From GWB1-38-13 sp964488535 (GTDB taxonomy: Bacteria; Patescibacteriota; Microgenomatia; UBA8517): DNA of 64,000 bases. The position numbers were made by a program, and so were the translations under genes. The stretch is taken from NCBI GenBank assembly GCA_964488535.1, contig CAZAUT010000004.1, positions 6,451 through 70,450 on the forward strand. The letters are read 5' to 3'. Under the pieces are notes generated by a model. It made no database searches. It saw nothing but the letters and a program-made list of their open reading frames with translations, and was not told the origin of the DNA. Positions 43,057-51,696 of the stretch are shown piece after piece (positions within the stretch are counted from its first letter, which is position 1; each line of letters begins with the position of its first letter).

Positions 43057-43261
43057 GTGAAATTTGCTTTTTGGCATTTCACAGAGTATAATGGCGGTAT
43101 CTCGCAGCATATGCGGGATTTTTTGTTGAGTAGACCGGTATGTCATTTGAGAATACCGTCTTAACAATTCCGTCGGGTTTTTACCCGACATTCTGTTTAT
43201 TCAAGCATCTTAAGGAAGAGTTATAAACGGAAATCTCCCCAAAGAAGGAATTTTGGGGACT
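43057..43261 (+). promoter_or_regulatory. promoter and multi-hairpin leader of the M23 peptidase gene
   Basis: TATAAT at 43087-43092. Then, in order: an 8-bp hairpin followed by six Ts (43099-43124, terminator-like), CGGTAT/ATACCG (43136-43158), GTCGGG/CCCGAC (43172-43189), and CCCCAAA/TTTGGGG (43237-43258) with the GAAGGAA ribosome-binding site in its loop just before ATG 43262. A GTGAAAT/ATTTCAC hairpin at 43057-43082 precedes the promoter. Looks like a regulated leader (attenuation plus RBS presentation). Confidence 0.5.
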
Positions 43262-43978
43262 ATGATAAAAGTTACTCTAAATCTCCCTGCCAAGCGAAGG
43301 TTGGAACTTGTAGTGATAAGAAGCCGTTTGGCTAACCAAGAAACACCCCTGTTTCCGAATTTCGGGGAAGTTTTGCGTTTTCGAAAAGGAAGTAAGCTCT
43401 CAAGAATCTTCAGGCATATTTTTGAAAACAAGAAGATTCAAAAAGTACTCGGAATAAATTTAGCTATCACTTTCCTGACCACATCTTTAATGCAATTTCC
43501 AAAAGAAAACACTTTCGATAACACATATGAGGTCACAACCCAGGCACCGTTCGTTATAGAGACGGTGTCCAGTGTCCGTTATCCTCTTGATAAGATAAGC
43601 ATTACACAAGGGTATAAAATGTTTCACCCGGGTATCGATTTCGACGGTATAACTGGCGATCCGGTATACCCAATTATGAACGGAAAAGTCCTGGCAATAA
43701 ACTACTCGAAATATGCATACGGCAATGCTGTTTTGATTAATCACGGAAGTGAAATTACTTCTTTATACGCCCATTTATCCAAAATCAATGTCGTTGCAAA
43801 CCAGGAGGTCGATACGCATACGATTATTGGAGAAATGGGGGCAACAGGGCGTTCATTCGGAGACCATCTGCATTTGGAAATTAGGGACAGCGGAAATCCC
43901 ATTAATCCAATGAGCATACTTCCAAAAAACAACCAGCGGTATGAAAGACAAGAAATATTGGCAACGGCTGTTCGGTGA
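43262..43978 (+). CDS. M23-family (LytM/lysostaphin-type) metallopeptidase
   Basis: 238 residues. A basic N-terminal part (about 1-60), one membrane helix (LAITFLTTSLMQF), and the M23 domain from about 115: HPGIDFDGITGDPVYPIMNGKVL has H-x3-D, and GDHLHLEIRDSG the H-x-H zinc ligands. Cuts peptidoglycan cross-bridges outside the membrane. The basic cytoplasmic N-terminus is unusual for the family. Start chosen at ATG 43262 over TTG 43253. Confidence 0.88.
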   Translation: MIKVTLNLPAKRRLELVVIRSRLANQETPLFPNFGEVLRFRKGSKLSRIFRHIFENKKIQKVLGINLAITFLTTSLMQFPKENTFDNTYEVTTQAPFVIETVSSVRYPLDKISITQGYKMFHPGIDFDGITGDPVYPIMNGKVLAINYSKYAYGNAVLINHGSEITSLYAHLSKINVVANQEVDTHTIIGEMGATGRSFGDHLHLEIRDSGNPINPMSILPKNNQRYERQEILATAVR

Positions 43979-44141
43979 CAAAAATACCACACATTTTGAT
44001 GTTTGACAAATATCGAATGCACCAAGTCTTTGTATACAACCTCTTAAATTGTAAATTTATCTTTCACTAAACATACTTATTCTCAAATGCTTTGTTATTA
44101 TTCAACAAGTGTGTTGACTTGTTTTTACCTTGGTGTACACA

Positions 44142-44732
44142 TCAACCGTCTAAACTCTTCCAGATATACCAAGAGGCAACTGTTCTGTAAGGCTTCCAGC
44201 AAAGGGAGAATTTAACCAATTTGTCACCCTCCAATTTCTTTACTGTTATCTTTTGCACACCCTTTTTTATACCCAAATCCCCGGCCGGAAACACATCTGC
44301 TCTTCCCAAAGTAAACATCATAAACATATGTGCCGTCCATTCCCCTATCCCCTTAACTTTAGTGAGTTCCTTCACAACTTCTTCATCCGACATGTTGTTG
44401 AGTTTTATTGTTTTAAAATTCCCGTTTTTAACTTTTTCAGCCAAGTCCTTAATACACGACACTTTCCCCCAAGACATTCCACAGCTTCTCAACTCTTCAT
44501 TTGACAATGACAAAACTTTATCCGGTGTTATTGTTCCCTTAAATTTACTTTTAAATCTCATAAAAATTACCCCCGCCACCCTTCCCGAAAGCTGTTACCC
44601 GACAATTTCTCTGATAATACTCAAAAAGTAATCTTAATGTTTTCTGGGGCGAATGTCACAGTGTCCGTACTTTTGGATTAGCGGTGCAATATATTTGTCT
44701 TTTGACAGAAACTTCTCGACATCCTCCCACAT
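44142..44732 (-). pseudogene. HhH-GPD DNA-3-methyladenine glycosylase with two in-frame TAA codons
   Basis: From ATG 44732 the frame codes MWEDVEKFLSKDKYIAPLIQ, continues to RKH, TAA (44636-44634), DYFLSIIREIVG, TAA (44597-44595), QLSGRVAGVIFMRFKS, then an open 145-residue frame from GTG 44579 with the helix-hairpin-helix VKGIGEWTAHMFMMFTLGRADVFPAGDLGIKKGV and the catalytic Asp in GDLGI. The second TAA is where family members have Gln (IxGQQLSG); both can be explained by CAA to TAA. Translation restart at 44579 would lack the N-terminal helices. A sequencing error is possible but would have to occur twice. Confidence 0.75.
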
Positions 44733-44851
44733 AAGGAAATGATAAATAAGCGAAAAGATATAAGCAATAAGCGACAGATTATGAGGATCTATAGGAGTTT
44801 AAGGGAGTTAAAGATACAATGTGTTTAGAAATTAGGAATTAGAAATTGAGG
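44733..44851. other. short spacer with word tract
   Basis: ttagaaattaggaattagaa words near 44825. No gene. Confidence 0.5.
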
Positions 44852-46483
44852 TTAGTAGTCCATTCCGCCCATACCGCCTGGAGGCATACCTGTTGGAGGA
44901 GATTTTTCTTCGGGTAGATCGGCAACCAAACCTTCTGTCGTCAAAACCATCATGGCAACAGAGGCAGCGTTTTGCAAAGCCGAACGCGTAACTTTCAAAG
45001 GATCTAGAATTCCAAATCCCGTCATTGACCCGAATTCGCCGGTTAGTGCATTGTATCCGTAATCCGTATCTTTGGCGTCGAGAATTTTTCTGAGAACGTA
45101 CCCGTCGTCTTCGCCCGCATTTCGTGCAAGCATTCTCACTGGCATTTCCAACGCACTTTTTACTATTTCGATACCTACTTTTTCGTCATCGTTAGTGCTT
45201 TTGAGTGAATCAAGCACTTTAATTGCCTTAATTAACGCTATTCCTCCGCCGGGAAGGATCCCTTCCTCAACGGCTGCTTTTGTAGCTCCAACGGCGTCTT
45301 TAACTCTTTCCTTCTTGTCGTTTAATTCAACCTCGGTTGCAGCACCTACGTTGATTTGAGCAACACCTCCCGACAGTTTTGCCAGCCGCTCTTCCAGTTT
45401 TTCTCTGTCAAAGTCCGAATCTGTTTCGGAAATTTGCCTTTTGATCAGTGCAATTCTGGCTTTAATTTGCGCCTGTTCTCCTTTTCCTCCGATTATTCTC
45501 GCATTGTCTTTGTCCGCCCATACTTTGTCTGCACGACCAAGGTCGGTTACCTCCAAATTCTCAAAAGTTCTTCCTGTGTCTTCGCTCAAAACCGTTCCGC
45601 CCGTCAGAACCGCAATGTCTTCAAGCATTTCTTTTCTCCTATCACCAAACCCCGGAGCTTTGATCGCAAGTACATTAAACGTTCCCTTTAATTTATTGAC
45701 AACCAAAGTGGCCAAAGCTTCGCCTTCAACCTCGTCTGCAATGATAACCAAGGTTTTTGATACTTTTACAAACTTTTCAAGAAAAGGCAAAAGATCCTGA
45801 ACAGAGGAAATTTTCTTGTCTGTTAAGAGAATATAGGGGTTATCAATTTCTGCTTCCATTTTTTCCGGGTTGGTGACGAAGTATGCAGATACGTATCCGC
45901 GGTCAAATTCCATCCCCTCTTTGTATTCAATATCTATAGTCATACCCTTACCCTCCTCGACCGTAACAACTCCGTCACGACCTACTTTGTCGAGCGCCTC
46001 GGCTATGGTTGCGCCTATCGTTGTGTCACCGGCAGAAATAGTTGCCACCTGGGTTATTTCCTCTTTATTCTTAATGGGTTTGGCAATTTTCTTGAGCTCG
46101 GAAACGACAGATTCAACCGCCTTTTCAATGCCTTTTTTAACGATCATCGGATTTGCACCTGCCGTAATATTTTTCATTCCGGCTGAAGTTATTGCTTGGG
46201 CAAGAAGAGTCGCTGTTGTTGTCCCGTCACCCGCTACGTCGTTGGTTTTGCTGGCTGCCTCTTTCACAAGCTGCGCTCCCATGTTTTCAAACGGATCCTT
46301 AAGTTCAATATCTTTGGCAACGGTGACTCCATCATGTACAATGTTTGGCGCACCCCACTTTTTGTCCAGAGCAATATTTCTTCCTTTCGGGCCAAGAGTT
46401 GTAACGACTGCTTTTGCCACAATATCAATTCCTTTTAACAAGGACTGTCTTGCGTCGTCTGAAAATTTTAGTTGCTTGCTCAT
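44852..46483 (-). CDS. groL: chaperonin GroEL
   Basis: 543 residues from ATG 46483 (MSKQLKFSDDARQSLLKGID); the upstream frame overlaps groES. GDGTTTATLLAQAI, VTVEEGKGMTIDIEYKEGMEFDRGY and the Gly/Met-rich C-terminal tail GMPPGGMGGMDY are canonical. Forms double-ring ATP-dependent folding cages with GroES. Starts four bases after the groES stop. Confidence 0.98.
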   Translation of the reverse strand: MSKQLKFSDDARQSLLKGIDIVAKAVVTTLGPKGRNIALDKKWGAPNIVHDGVTVAKDIELKDPFENMGAQLVKEAASKTNDVAGDGTTTATLLAQAITSAGMKNITAGANPMIVKKGIEKAVESVVSELKKIAKPIKNKEEITQVATISAGDTTIGATIAEALDKVGRDGVVTVEEGKGMTIDIEYKEGMEFDRGYVSAYFVTNPEKMEAEIDNPYILLTDKKISSVQDLLPFLEKFVKVSKTLVIIADEVEGEALATLVVNKLKGTFNVLAIKAPGFGDRRKEMLEDIAVLTGGTVLSEDTGRTFENLEVTDLGRADKVWADKDNARIIGGKGEQAQIKARIALIKRQISETDSDFDREKLEERLAKLSGGVAQINVGAATEVELNDKKERVKDAVGATKAAVEEGILPGGGIALIKAIKVLDSLKSTNDDEKVGIEIVKSALEMPVRMLARNAGEDDGYVLRKILDAKDTDYGYNALTGEFGSMTGFGILDPLKVTRSALQNAASVAMMVLTTEGLVADLPEEKSPPTGMPPGGMGGMDY

Positions 46484-46487
46484 AAAA

Positions 46488-46805
46488 TTACGCTGTAACA
46501 ACGGCGAGGATGTCTTCGTACTTTGAAAACAGATATTCCACTCCGTCAATCTTTACTTCGTTTCCACCCCACTTTTTGTAAATTACAACATCGCCTGTTT
46601 TTGCGGGGGCCTTTCTTTTTGTTCCATTATCCAATATTTCGTCTTCTCCGACAGCCAATACTTTTCCTTTTTGCGGTTTTTCGTTTGCCGAGTCGGGAAG
46701 GTAAATTCCTGAAGAAGTTTGTGTTTGGGCTTCCATGGGCAAGATTACCAAATATCCGGGAGCCGGTTGAAGATTTATTTTGTTTGATGCTTTTGCTGTT
46801 TTCAT
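46488..46805 (-). CDS. groS: co-chaperonin GroES
   Basis: 105 residues: NLQPAPGYLVILPMEAQTQTSSGIYLPDSANEKPQKGKVLAVGEDE with the mobile loop, and VVIYKKWGGNEVKIDGVEYLF. Forms the heptameric lid of GroEL; first gene of the groES-groEL operon under CIRCE control. Confidence 0.97.
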   Translation of the reverse strand: MKTAKASNKINLQPAPGYLVILPMEAQTQTSSGIYLPDSANEKPQKGKVLAVGEDEILDNGTKRKAPAKTGDVVIYKKWGGNEVKIDGVEYLFSKYEDILAVVTA

Positions 46806-46809
46806 ATAA

Positions 46810-46836
46810 TTAGCATTCTGTCTTTGCGAGTGCTAT
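46810..46836 (-). promoter_or_regulatory. CIRCE operator upstream of groES
   Basis: Plus-strand reading TTAGCATTC, nine bases, GAGTGCTAT; two mismatches to consensus. Lies between the -10 and the start codon. Confidence 0.85.
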
Positions 46837-46864
46837 TTTATAGAAGGGGCTAAAAGGTTGTCAA
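46835..46864 (-). promoter_or_regulatory. groES-groEL promoter
   Basis: Minus-strand TTGACA (46864-46859), 18-bp spacer, TAAAAT (46840-46835), immediately followed by CIRCE. Confidence 0.7.
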
Positions 46865-47043
46865 GAGGGAAAATTGTAAGGAAATCTGTCGGACGTAAAT
46901 TAAGTGTAGGTAATTTTTTAAAAATTTGGAGGGCAGATATGTGTCTTATGTGTTATACGCGGTGTTTAGGACAAGGCGACATGTGTTTTCGTCTCCCCAT
47001 ATATCCCGTTGTTCGCATCTCGTATTCTTTGTTGCGGATTGCC

Positions 47044-48513
47044 TTATTTACTGACACCATAAGGTGAAAGCCCTGTTCTTATTTCTGAAGAGAGATTTTT
47101 CAAGGTTTTTACATAATCCGTCCCTCCGCCTTTGGACAATCCATCTATAACTTTTTTGTACGCAGCGTTCACAACGCTGTTAATCCCTTTTTCTCCGTCA
47201 TACGTTTTGTCGGCCAAGTACCACGACGACGCTACGGGTGCTAAAGCAATTATTGAACCATAATATCTGTCGTTAATTAACTTATCCTTATAAAATATCT
47301 TTGCAGAAGCCGGAGGAACGAGCCCGATGTCCTTATAATATTGCGACATTTTGTCAAAGGTGTCGTTTTGTGATAAATATATAAGAAAGCTCCACGCGAG
47401 TTCCCTGTCTTTCGATTTGTTTGATACAGCTCTTGCCCAGTATGTTGCATATGATACGTCGGGTTCGCTTGGATCGTCCTTTCTGACCTGAGGTAGCAAA
47501 ACAGAGCGAAACTTCAGCGACGGATTAATCTCCTTTATTTTGTTAACTTCCCTTCCGGGAGCAAAATACATTGCAACCTTTCCTTCCGCGAACGCCGTTG
47601 TGGAATCCGGAAGTGTATTGTCCCAGGTCTTATGGTTTCTGAAAAATTCGGTGAACGTCTTCATCGCTTCGTTCGAATTAGATCCGGAGGGAGAAAAGAG
47701 ATCCGACTTGTTTTGGAGCATAAGAAGAGCCACAATCTCCTGCCAATAATCAACGTTGTCGGTTAAGCCCATTGACGATCCGGACTGCAATATTGTACTT
47801 TTGCTGTCCCGTGTTGTTAAATTAATCGCTGTTTCAACAAATTGATCCCAGGTTCTTGGGTGAATGCTTGCAGATCTTAAAAATATATCGTCGTTTATGA
47901 AAAGTGTTATTGCGTCGAACTCGGAAGGCAGAGCAACAATCCCCTCCGGAGTTGCAAGATCCTTTGTAATAACAGGATAATATTCTTTTATAAAAGAATC
48001 TTTGCTGTAAGCATTTTCCGTCAAAACATCCATATATTTATACATTGCAGGTTTCCAGCTGTTATGAATGGAAAAGATATCCGGCCCCCTTCCCTCTTTC
48101 AGTGAATTTGTAAGCCTTTCACCAAAATCGGTCTCTGATTGGGTTATTAGAGTAATTTTTGCTCCGGGATTTCCGGCAACATATTCATCGATGAGTTTTT
48201 GCATCACAGCCTCATTCCCTCCAAGCTCCCACCATACAATTTCACCCTTTTTCTGGCTGGTTGGATTTTTGGAAAAAGGGTTATTTTTCAGAAAAATATA
48301 CGCCAGGGGAATGAGTAAAACTATCAATGAAAAAAAAGGTATAAATTTCTTGTATATTTTACCGAAGGAAAATTTCGGACGGGGACGGTAAATAAACTCT
48401 TCATGTTTCTGAAGGGGTGGCACAGAGCCTTCCGGCGGAGTGTGCGACACTGCGGAAGCTGTTCCCAAAGGCTCGCTTTTGTTCTGATTTAATGTAGAAT
48501 TTGAATTATCCAT
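47044..48513 (-). CDS. ABC-type sugar-binding protein (extracellular solute-binding family 1), membrane-anchored
   Basis: 489 residues. A cytoplasmic tail of about 52 residues (Pro/Ser-rich), one helix (FIPFFSLIVLLIPLAYIFL) and the solute-binding fold: IVWWELGGNEAVMQKLIDEYVAGNPGAKITLI, GRGPDIFSIHNSW, WDQFVETA. Most relatives are cleaved lipoproteins; here the tail and helix make a signal anchor. No permease or ATPase gene nearby, so its partners are elsewhere or it acts as a sugar sensor. Confidence 0.82.
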   Translation of the reverse strand: MDNSNSTLNQNKSEPLGTASAVSHTPPEGSVPPLQKHEEFIYRPRPKFSFGKIYKKFIPFFSLIVLLIPLAYIFLKNNPFSKNPTSQKKGEIVWWELGGNEAVMQKLIDEYVAGNPGAKITLITQSETDFGERLTNSLKEGRGPDIFSIHNSWKPAMYKYMDVLTENAYSKDSFIKEYYPVITKDLATPEGIVALPSEFDAITLFINDDIFLRSASIHPRTWDQFVETAINLTTRDSKSTILQSGSSMGLTDNVDYWQEIVALLMLQNKSDLFSPSGSNSNEAMKTFTEFFRNHKTWDNTLPDSTTAFAEGKVAMYFAPGREVNKIKEINPSLKFRSVLLPQVRKDDPSEPDVSYATYWARAVSNKSKDRELAWSFLIYLSQNDTFDKMSQYYKDIGLVPPASAKIFYKDKLINDRYYGSIIALAPVASSWYLADKTYDGEKGINSVVNAAYKKVIDGLSKGGGTDYVKTLKNLSSEIRTGLSPYGVSK

Positions 48514-48664
48514 ACTTGTTCACATCAATGTTAACATAAGATGAATAAAAGAGGGAAGATGGCAAGACGTATGGAAAGAAACAAAGATGCCGTAGCGTTG
48601 CCGGGAAAGCAATGTTTTTGTTAATTGTCCTTTATCGGGCATTGTGTACTAAGTTAAAGAAAAT
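48514..48664. other. divergent spacer
   Basis: 151 bp between the solute-binding protein and the VanW gene; a -10-like TACTAAG lies upstream of the VanW start. No repeat or RNA gene recognised. Confidence 0.4.
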
Positions 48665-50449
48665 ATGAATTCGAAATTAAACGAAAAACCAATTATTCAT
48701 CAGGCGACTATTATGAAAACAAGAACAGCGTCGTCTTTTATTTTTACTGTTTCGACATTGTTTATCTTGTTGGTCGTTGTTTCGATTACTTCCATCGAGC
48801 TGTTTTATAGGACGAAATACAAAAACGTCATTTCACCCAATGTGTCATTCTGGGGACAAGATGTATCAGGGTATTCTTACGTTGAGTTTTTGCCGTTTAT
48901 TGAATACCCCGAACGGATGACAATTAATGTAGCTATAAATTCGGACAGCTATCCTCTCTCCTTAAACGATATATATTACTCCGTTAAGACTGATGAAAAT
49001 TGGGCGAATATATATGTTCAAAAAAAAGATTATCTGAAAAATCCCTTAAGTATATCCGTATCTGCAATCGGTCGCTTTCTTTACATTAATCCCATTTTGT
49101 CATACGATAAAACTGCTTTATATAACGAAATTGATAAAATATCTTCAATTGCATTCGGCGACACGGTGTTTGAAGAAATTGTTCTGAAAGAAGGAAGCGT
49201 GTCCTTTACCCAAGGAAAAGACGGCCATGTCCTCGACAAGAAACTTTTTGAGGAACGTTTTCTTGAAAGTATATATGACAAAAGTTACGCTTTTAGCATG
49301 GTTCCAACGCCGGTCAATTCAAAAATGTCGGATGAAAAAAAACACGCGGCAGCTCTTGTTGCCAAATCTCTTACCGGAAAATCGATAAAGATTATCTTTG
49401 AAAATAAGGAATATGAAATCTTAGACACAGCGCTTGTCGCAACGCTTAACGATAACCAGGTCAATGGAGAAAAATATATAAATGAAATTTTAAATAAAAT
49501 TTCGGACAATTTTAACCGTCCGGCAAAAGATTCTGTCTTTGTCTTCGAAAACGGCCGGGTAACTGAGTTTACCCCGTCGGAAACCGGAATAAAAGTTATA
49601 ATACCCCAACTAAAAAATACAGTTTTGACAACAAGAGATGTTCTTTCTGCATCCGATAAAAAAAGTGTCGTTATCGATCTTCCTTATGTCAAAGACGAAC
49701 CAAAAGTTTCAACCGAAAATATAAATAATTACGGTATTAAGGAAAAAATCGGGTCCGGAATTTCATATTTCAGAGGCTCAATACCGTCAAGAATTCATAA
49801 TATACGCCTTGCCTCTTCAAAATTTAACGGCGTAATGATCGCGCCAAACGAAACGGTTTCTTTTAATCAAACACTGGGGGACGTTTCCAAAGTTACGGGC
49901 TATCAGCAGGCGTATATAATAAAGGACGGGCAAACAATCCTTGGGGACGGTGGCGGTGTTTGCCAGGTATCAACAACTTTTTTCCGCGCAGCGCTAAACG
50001 CCGGCTTAGCAATTACAGAAAGGCGCGGTCATTCTTACAGAGTTTCTTATTACGAACAATCGTCCCCGCCCGGGATTGACGCAACGGTTTTTGATCCATC
50101 TACAGATCTCAAAATTCTTAATAATACAGACAACCATATTTTGATTCAAACGTTCTTGGATGAAAAAGGCAACTCTTTGATATTTGATCTATATGGAACA
50201 AAAGACGGAAGAACGGTTTCTATGTCGAAACCCGTAGTCAAAGACCAGGTTTCTCCGCCCGAAGATCTTTATATTGACGATCCGACTCTTTCTGTCGGAA
50301 CGGTCAAACAAATTGACTATAAAGCCTGGGGTGCAAAAGTATATTTTAATTACAAAGTTGAAAAAGAAGGCACCGTAATTTTTGAGAAAATTTTCTACAC
50401 AACCTATCAGCCGTGGCAAGCGAAATATTTAAAAGGGACTGGAGTTTAA
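48665..50449 (+). CDS. VanW-family surface protein
   Basis: 594 residues. N-terminal helix (ASSFIFTVSTLFILLVVVSI) anchors the protein; two regions of about 120 residues (about 85-205 and 215-335) look like PG-binding type-4 domains; then the VanW domain from about 395: NGVMIAPNETVSFNQTLGDVSKVTGYQQAYIIKDG and GDGGGVCQVSTTFFRAALNAGL (Cys and polar residues conserved), YRVSYYEQSSPPGIDATVFDP. The tail is beta-rich (G5/NEAT-like position). Outside-facing; binds or modifies peptidoglycan, mechanism unknown. Confidence 0.9.
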   Translation: MNSKLNEKPIIHQATIMKTRTASSFIFTVSTLFILLVVVSITSIELFYRTKYKNVISPNVSFWGQDVSGYSYVEFLPFIEYPERMTINVAINSDSYPLSLNDIYYSVKTDENWANIYVQKKDYLKNPLSISVSAIGRFLYINPILSYDKTALYNEIDKISSIAFGDTVFEEIVLKEGSVSFTQGKDGHVLDKKLFEERFLESIYDKSYAFSMVPTPVNSKMSDEKKHAAALVAKSLTGKSIKIIFENKEYEILDTALVATLNDNQVNGEKYINEILNKISDNFNRPAKDSVFVFENGRVTEFTPSETGIKVIIPQLKNTVLTTRDVLSASDKKSVVIDLPYVKDEPKVSTENINNYGIKEKIGSGISYFRGSIPSRIHNIRLASSKFNGVMIAPNETVSFNQTLGDVSKVTGYQQAYIIKDGQTILGDGGGVCQVSTTFFRAALNAGLAITERRGHSYRVSYYEQSSPPGIDATVFDPSTDLKILNNTDNHILIQTFLDEKGNSLIFDLYGTKDGRTVSMSKPVVKDQVSPPEDLYIDDPTLSVGTVKQIDYKAWGAKVYFNYKVEKEGTVIFEKIFYTTYQPWQAKYLKGTGV

Positions 50450-50499
50450 ATATTTCACTCAGGCACGCTCTACGTGTCAAGCGAGGTTTTAAAAAGGAA

Positions 50500-50580
50500 T
50501 TGGGACGCAACTATCAAGATGAATAAGTTAAATAAGTTAACTAAGTGACTAAGTAACCAACCAAGCAACTATTAACCCCC
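50500..50580. repeat. taagttaactaag word tract
   Basis: gaataagttaaataagttaa ctaagtgactaagtaacc, in the spacer before tsaC-tsaE. Confidence 0.75.
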
Positions 50581-50586
50581 TTGCGT

Positions 50587-50592
50587 TATAAT
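50587..50592 (+). promoter_or_regulatory. -10 box of tsaC-tsaE, leaderless
   Basis: TATAAT at 50587-50592, six bases before ATG 50599. The in-frame TTG at 50581 is part of the promoter and cannot be the start. Confidence 0.65.
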
Positions 50593-50598
50593 ATCCTC

Positions 50599-51663
50599 AT
50601 GCGTACAGTAAAAATAAAAGATGTTGTCGTCGACGACGTTGTTGATGTACTAAAAAAAGGCGGGTTGATAATTTATCCGACGGAAACATTGTACGGCGCC
50701 GGTGTTGACGCAACAAATCCTGATTCTGTTAGAAAACTCAATTCATTCAAAAAAAGACCCGCCGGCAAACCCTATTCCGTTGCCGTATCGGACATTAAAA
50801 TGGCAGGGGAATATGTGGAAATCAACCGCACGGCAAGAAACATATATAAGTCGTTTCTTCCAGGACCTGTAACGGTAATATCAAAAGGAAAGGGTGCCGT
50901 GGCCAAGGGCGTTGAATCCGAAACAGGAACGTTAGGCATCAGAATACCTGACCATAAATTAATCACTTCTATTATCAAAAAATTCGGCAGGCCGATTACG
51001 GCAACATCGGCAAACGCAAGTTATAAAAAACGTCCGTATAAAATATCAGACATTTTGGAAAATATCACAATACGGCAAATAAATTTGATAGATCTTGTAA
51101 TCGATGCGGGAGAGCTTGCTCTTAATGATCCATCAACGGTAATCGATACAACCGGCGACGATCTTACAACCCTTCGGCAGGGGAAAATATTTTTTTCAAA
51201 AGGCAATCAAATAATGTCCCGGTCTGATAATGACACAAAAAATTTTGCAAAAGAACTTTGGCAAAAATACCAGAAGTTCCAAAACACAAGGGCAATCATT
51301 TTTGCACTGACGGGAGAAATGGGTGCCGGAAAAACAATCTTTACAAAAGGTTTGGCAAAAGCCATGGACATTAATGAAATTATTACATCACCGACTTTTA
51401 ATCTGCAAAACGCTTACCGGTCAAGTGTAACGGGCAACAGGTTGTTGCACATCGACACTTGGCGAATTTCGGAACCGTCAGAAATTAATGATTTGGATTT
51501 TGTCAAAAGTATTTCCGACAGGTCGGTTGTTGCAATCGAATGGGCCGACAAAATTGTTGACGAAATTAAAAGACATAAAGAAGACGCTGTAATTATTTGG
51601 GTGAAAATTGAGTTTTGTAAAAAAGAGAATGAAAGAAAGATTGGATGGAAGGTAGCCAATTAG
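50599..51663 (+). CDS. fused TsaC (Sua5) - TsaE: tRNA t6A synthesis
   Basis: 354 residues. Residues 1-205 are TsaC/YrdC, making threonylcarbamoyl-AMP: GGLIIYPTETLYGAGVDATN, FKKRPAGKPYSVAV, GPVTVI, GTLGIRIPDH, RPITATSANAS, DPSTVIDTTG and LRQGKI. Residues about 212-354 are the TsaE ATPase: FALTGEMGAGKTIFTKGLAKAM (Walker A), TSPTFNLQNAY, HIDTWRI, VVAIEWADK. tsaD follows 33 bp later. The two are separate genes in most bacteria, so the fusion is a notable arrangement. tsaB is not seen. Confidence 0.93.
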   Translation: MRTVKIKDVVVDDVVDVLKKGGLIIYPTETLYGAGVDATNPDSVRKLNSFKKRPAGKPYSVAVSDIKMAGEYVEINRTARNIYKSFLPGPVTVISKGKGAVAKGVESETGTLGIRIPDHKLITSIIKKFGRPITATSANASYKKRPYKISDILENITIRQINLIDLVIDAGELALNDPSTVIDTTGDDLTTLRQGKIFFSKGNQIMSRSDNDTKNFAKELWQKYQKFQNTRAIIFALTGEMGAGKTIFTKGLAKAMDINEIITSPTFNLQNAYRSSVTGNRLLHIDTWRISEPSEINDLDFVKSISDRSVVAIEWADKIVDEIKRHKEDAVIIWVKIEFCKKENERKIGWKVAN

Positions 51664-51696
51664 ACCAATTGGTTCAATTTGACCAATTAGACAAAT
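51655..51696. repeat. ccaatta word tract between tsaE and tsaD
   Basis: gccaattagaccaattggtt caatttgaccaattagac; it includes the TsaE stop codon (TAG). Confidence 0.75.

Noticed and set aside
46858..47067. 69-residue frame between groES and the solute-binding gene
   Set aside because: No family look, no start signal, low-complexity composition and position in the groES upstream region.
50581..50598. Upstream TTG start for tsaC-tsaE
   Set aside because: It would lie within the promoter -10 region.
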